The translations under genes and the position numbers were made by a program. 5,493 bases of DNA. Origin: Candidatus Omnitrophota bacterium. Its GTDB lineage: Bacteria; Omnitrophota; Gorgyraeia; JACOVV01. Below, piece after piece: positions 5,208 to 5,493 of the stretch (within the stretch, counting starts at the first letter, position 1; every line of letters begins with the position of its first letter). The notes beneath the pieces were generated by a model, which was given only the letters and a program-made list of their open reading frames with translations, was not told the DNA's origin and did not search any database. The stretch spans positions 1 through 5,493 of the forward strand of contig JAHFFC010000073.1 of the NCBI GenBank assembly GCA_023248175.1, written 5' to 3'.

Positions 5208-5493
5208 TTCTACGGAAAATCATGAACGACCGAAACGTTGGCAGCGCTTGAGGAGCTATTTCGTCGCTGGGGTTGTTACCCTCGTCCCTGTGTGGCTGAC
5301 AGGGGCAATTCTAGCGGCGCTGTTTAATTTCGCCGATGGCCTTCTGGGAAAGTATATCAATCGTTACCTGCTGAAGACCCACGGTTTTACCGTTCCGGGG
5401 CTTGGGTTATTGCTCACGTTCTTGTTACTCCTGCTGGTGGGATTTGCGACGTCCAATTTTATCGGTCGTAAAATGTTTCCCTTCGTTGAACGA
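5191..5493 (+). CDS. DUF502 family inner-membrane protein, 3'-truncated by the window edge
   Basis: ATG 5191 opens a frame of 101 codons that runs off the right edge. A basic N-terminal stretch (about 12-21) precedes a first membrane segment at about 23-47 (YFVAGVVTLVPVWLTGAILA...). A loop of about 48-68 follows, then PGLGLLLTFLLLLLVGF as a second membrane segment (69-85). The AGxxTLxPxxxT pattern and the PGLGLL start of the second helix are typical of DUF502, whose members are about 200 residues long. Their function is not established; a related plant protein family (COV) is implicated in vascular patterning. The ribosome binding site is weak, so coupling to the overlapping lipoprotein gene is likely. 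Pairing with a peptidoglycan-binding lipoprotein suggests an envelope role, which is inference. Confidence 0.87.
   Translation, partial: MTTTPNSTENHERPKRWQRLRSYFVAGVVTLVPVWLTGAILAALFNFADGLLGKYINRYLLKTHGFTVPGLGLLLTFLLLLLVGFATSNFIGRKMFPFVER

Overview
The window reads as bacterial chromosome from an organism with a Gram-negative type of envelope: it has a lipobox lipoprotein with a peptidoglycan-binding domain, a LytM-type M23 peptidase and a DUF502 membrane protein. The gene set is compatible with a Nitrospirota-like or deltaproteobacterial-like genome, but the sequence alone does not settle the lineage and I hold that guess weakly. Every gene I can support is on the + strand.

Left part (1-1480): an accessory toxin-antitoxin style pair. 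The first gene is the C-terminal portion of an ImmA/IrrE-type zinc metallopeptidase. It is open to the left edge, so its true start, and probably an HTH domain, lie outside the window. It overlaps by 4 bp (ATGA) a 168-residue PIN-like DUF4411 protein, the presumed toxin.

Middle (1481-1816): a scar zone with no intact gene. It holds the C-terminal tail of a Cas6/RAMP-like protein. The glycine-rich loop of that protein becomes perfect (GIGKSVSRGFG) if one G is removed from a six-G run. Next comes a good promoter candidate, then a 41-codon DUF433 antitoxin-like ORF that stops abruptly exactly where the Shine-Dalgarno sequence of the next operon begins. I read this as the junction between decayed defence or mobile DNA and a conserved gene block.

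Right part (1817-4653): a very compact operon-like series: DUF2203 protein, two tandem diverged QueD/PTPS-family proteins, a membrane-anchored M23 peptidase, and the ATPase/GTPase YchF. Neighbouring genes overlap by 4, 23 and 17 bp or are separated by 1 bp, which indicates translational coupling. The two pterin synthase paralogues keep the zinc and catalytic residues but differ in substrate-binding positions, so division of labour or a mixed oligomer is possible.

Far right (4654-5493): a promoter candidate with an extended -10 precedes a small peptidoglycan-binding lipoprotein gene, whose end overlaps the start of a DUF502 membrane protein that runs off the window. There are no RNA genes, CRISPR arrays, insertion sequences or convincing rho-independent terminators. 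The most novel-looking material is the scar zone and the paired QueD paralogues, not an intact new system.
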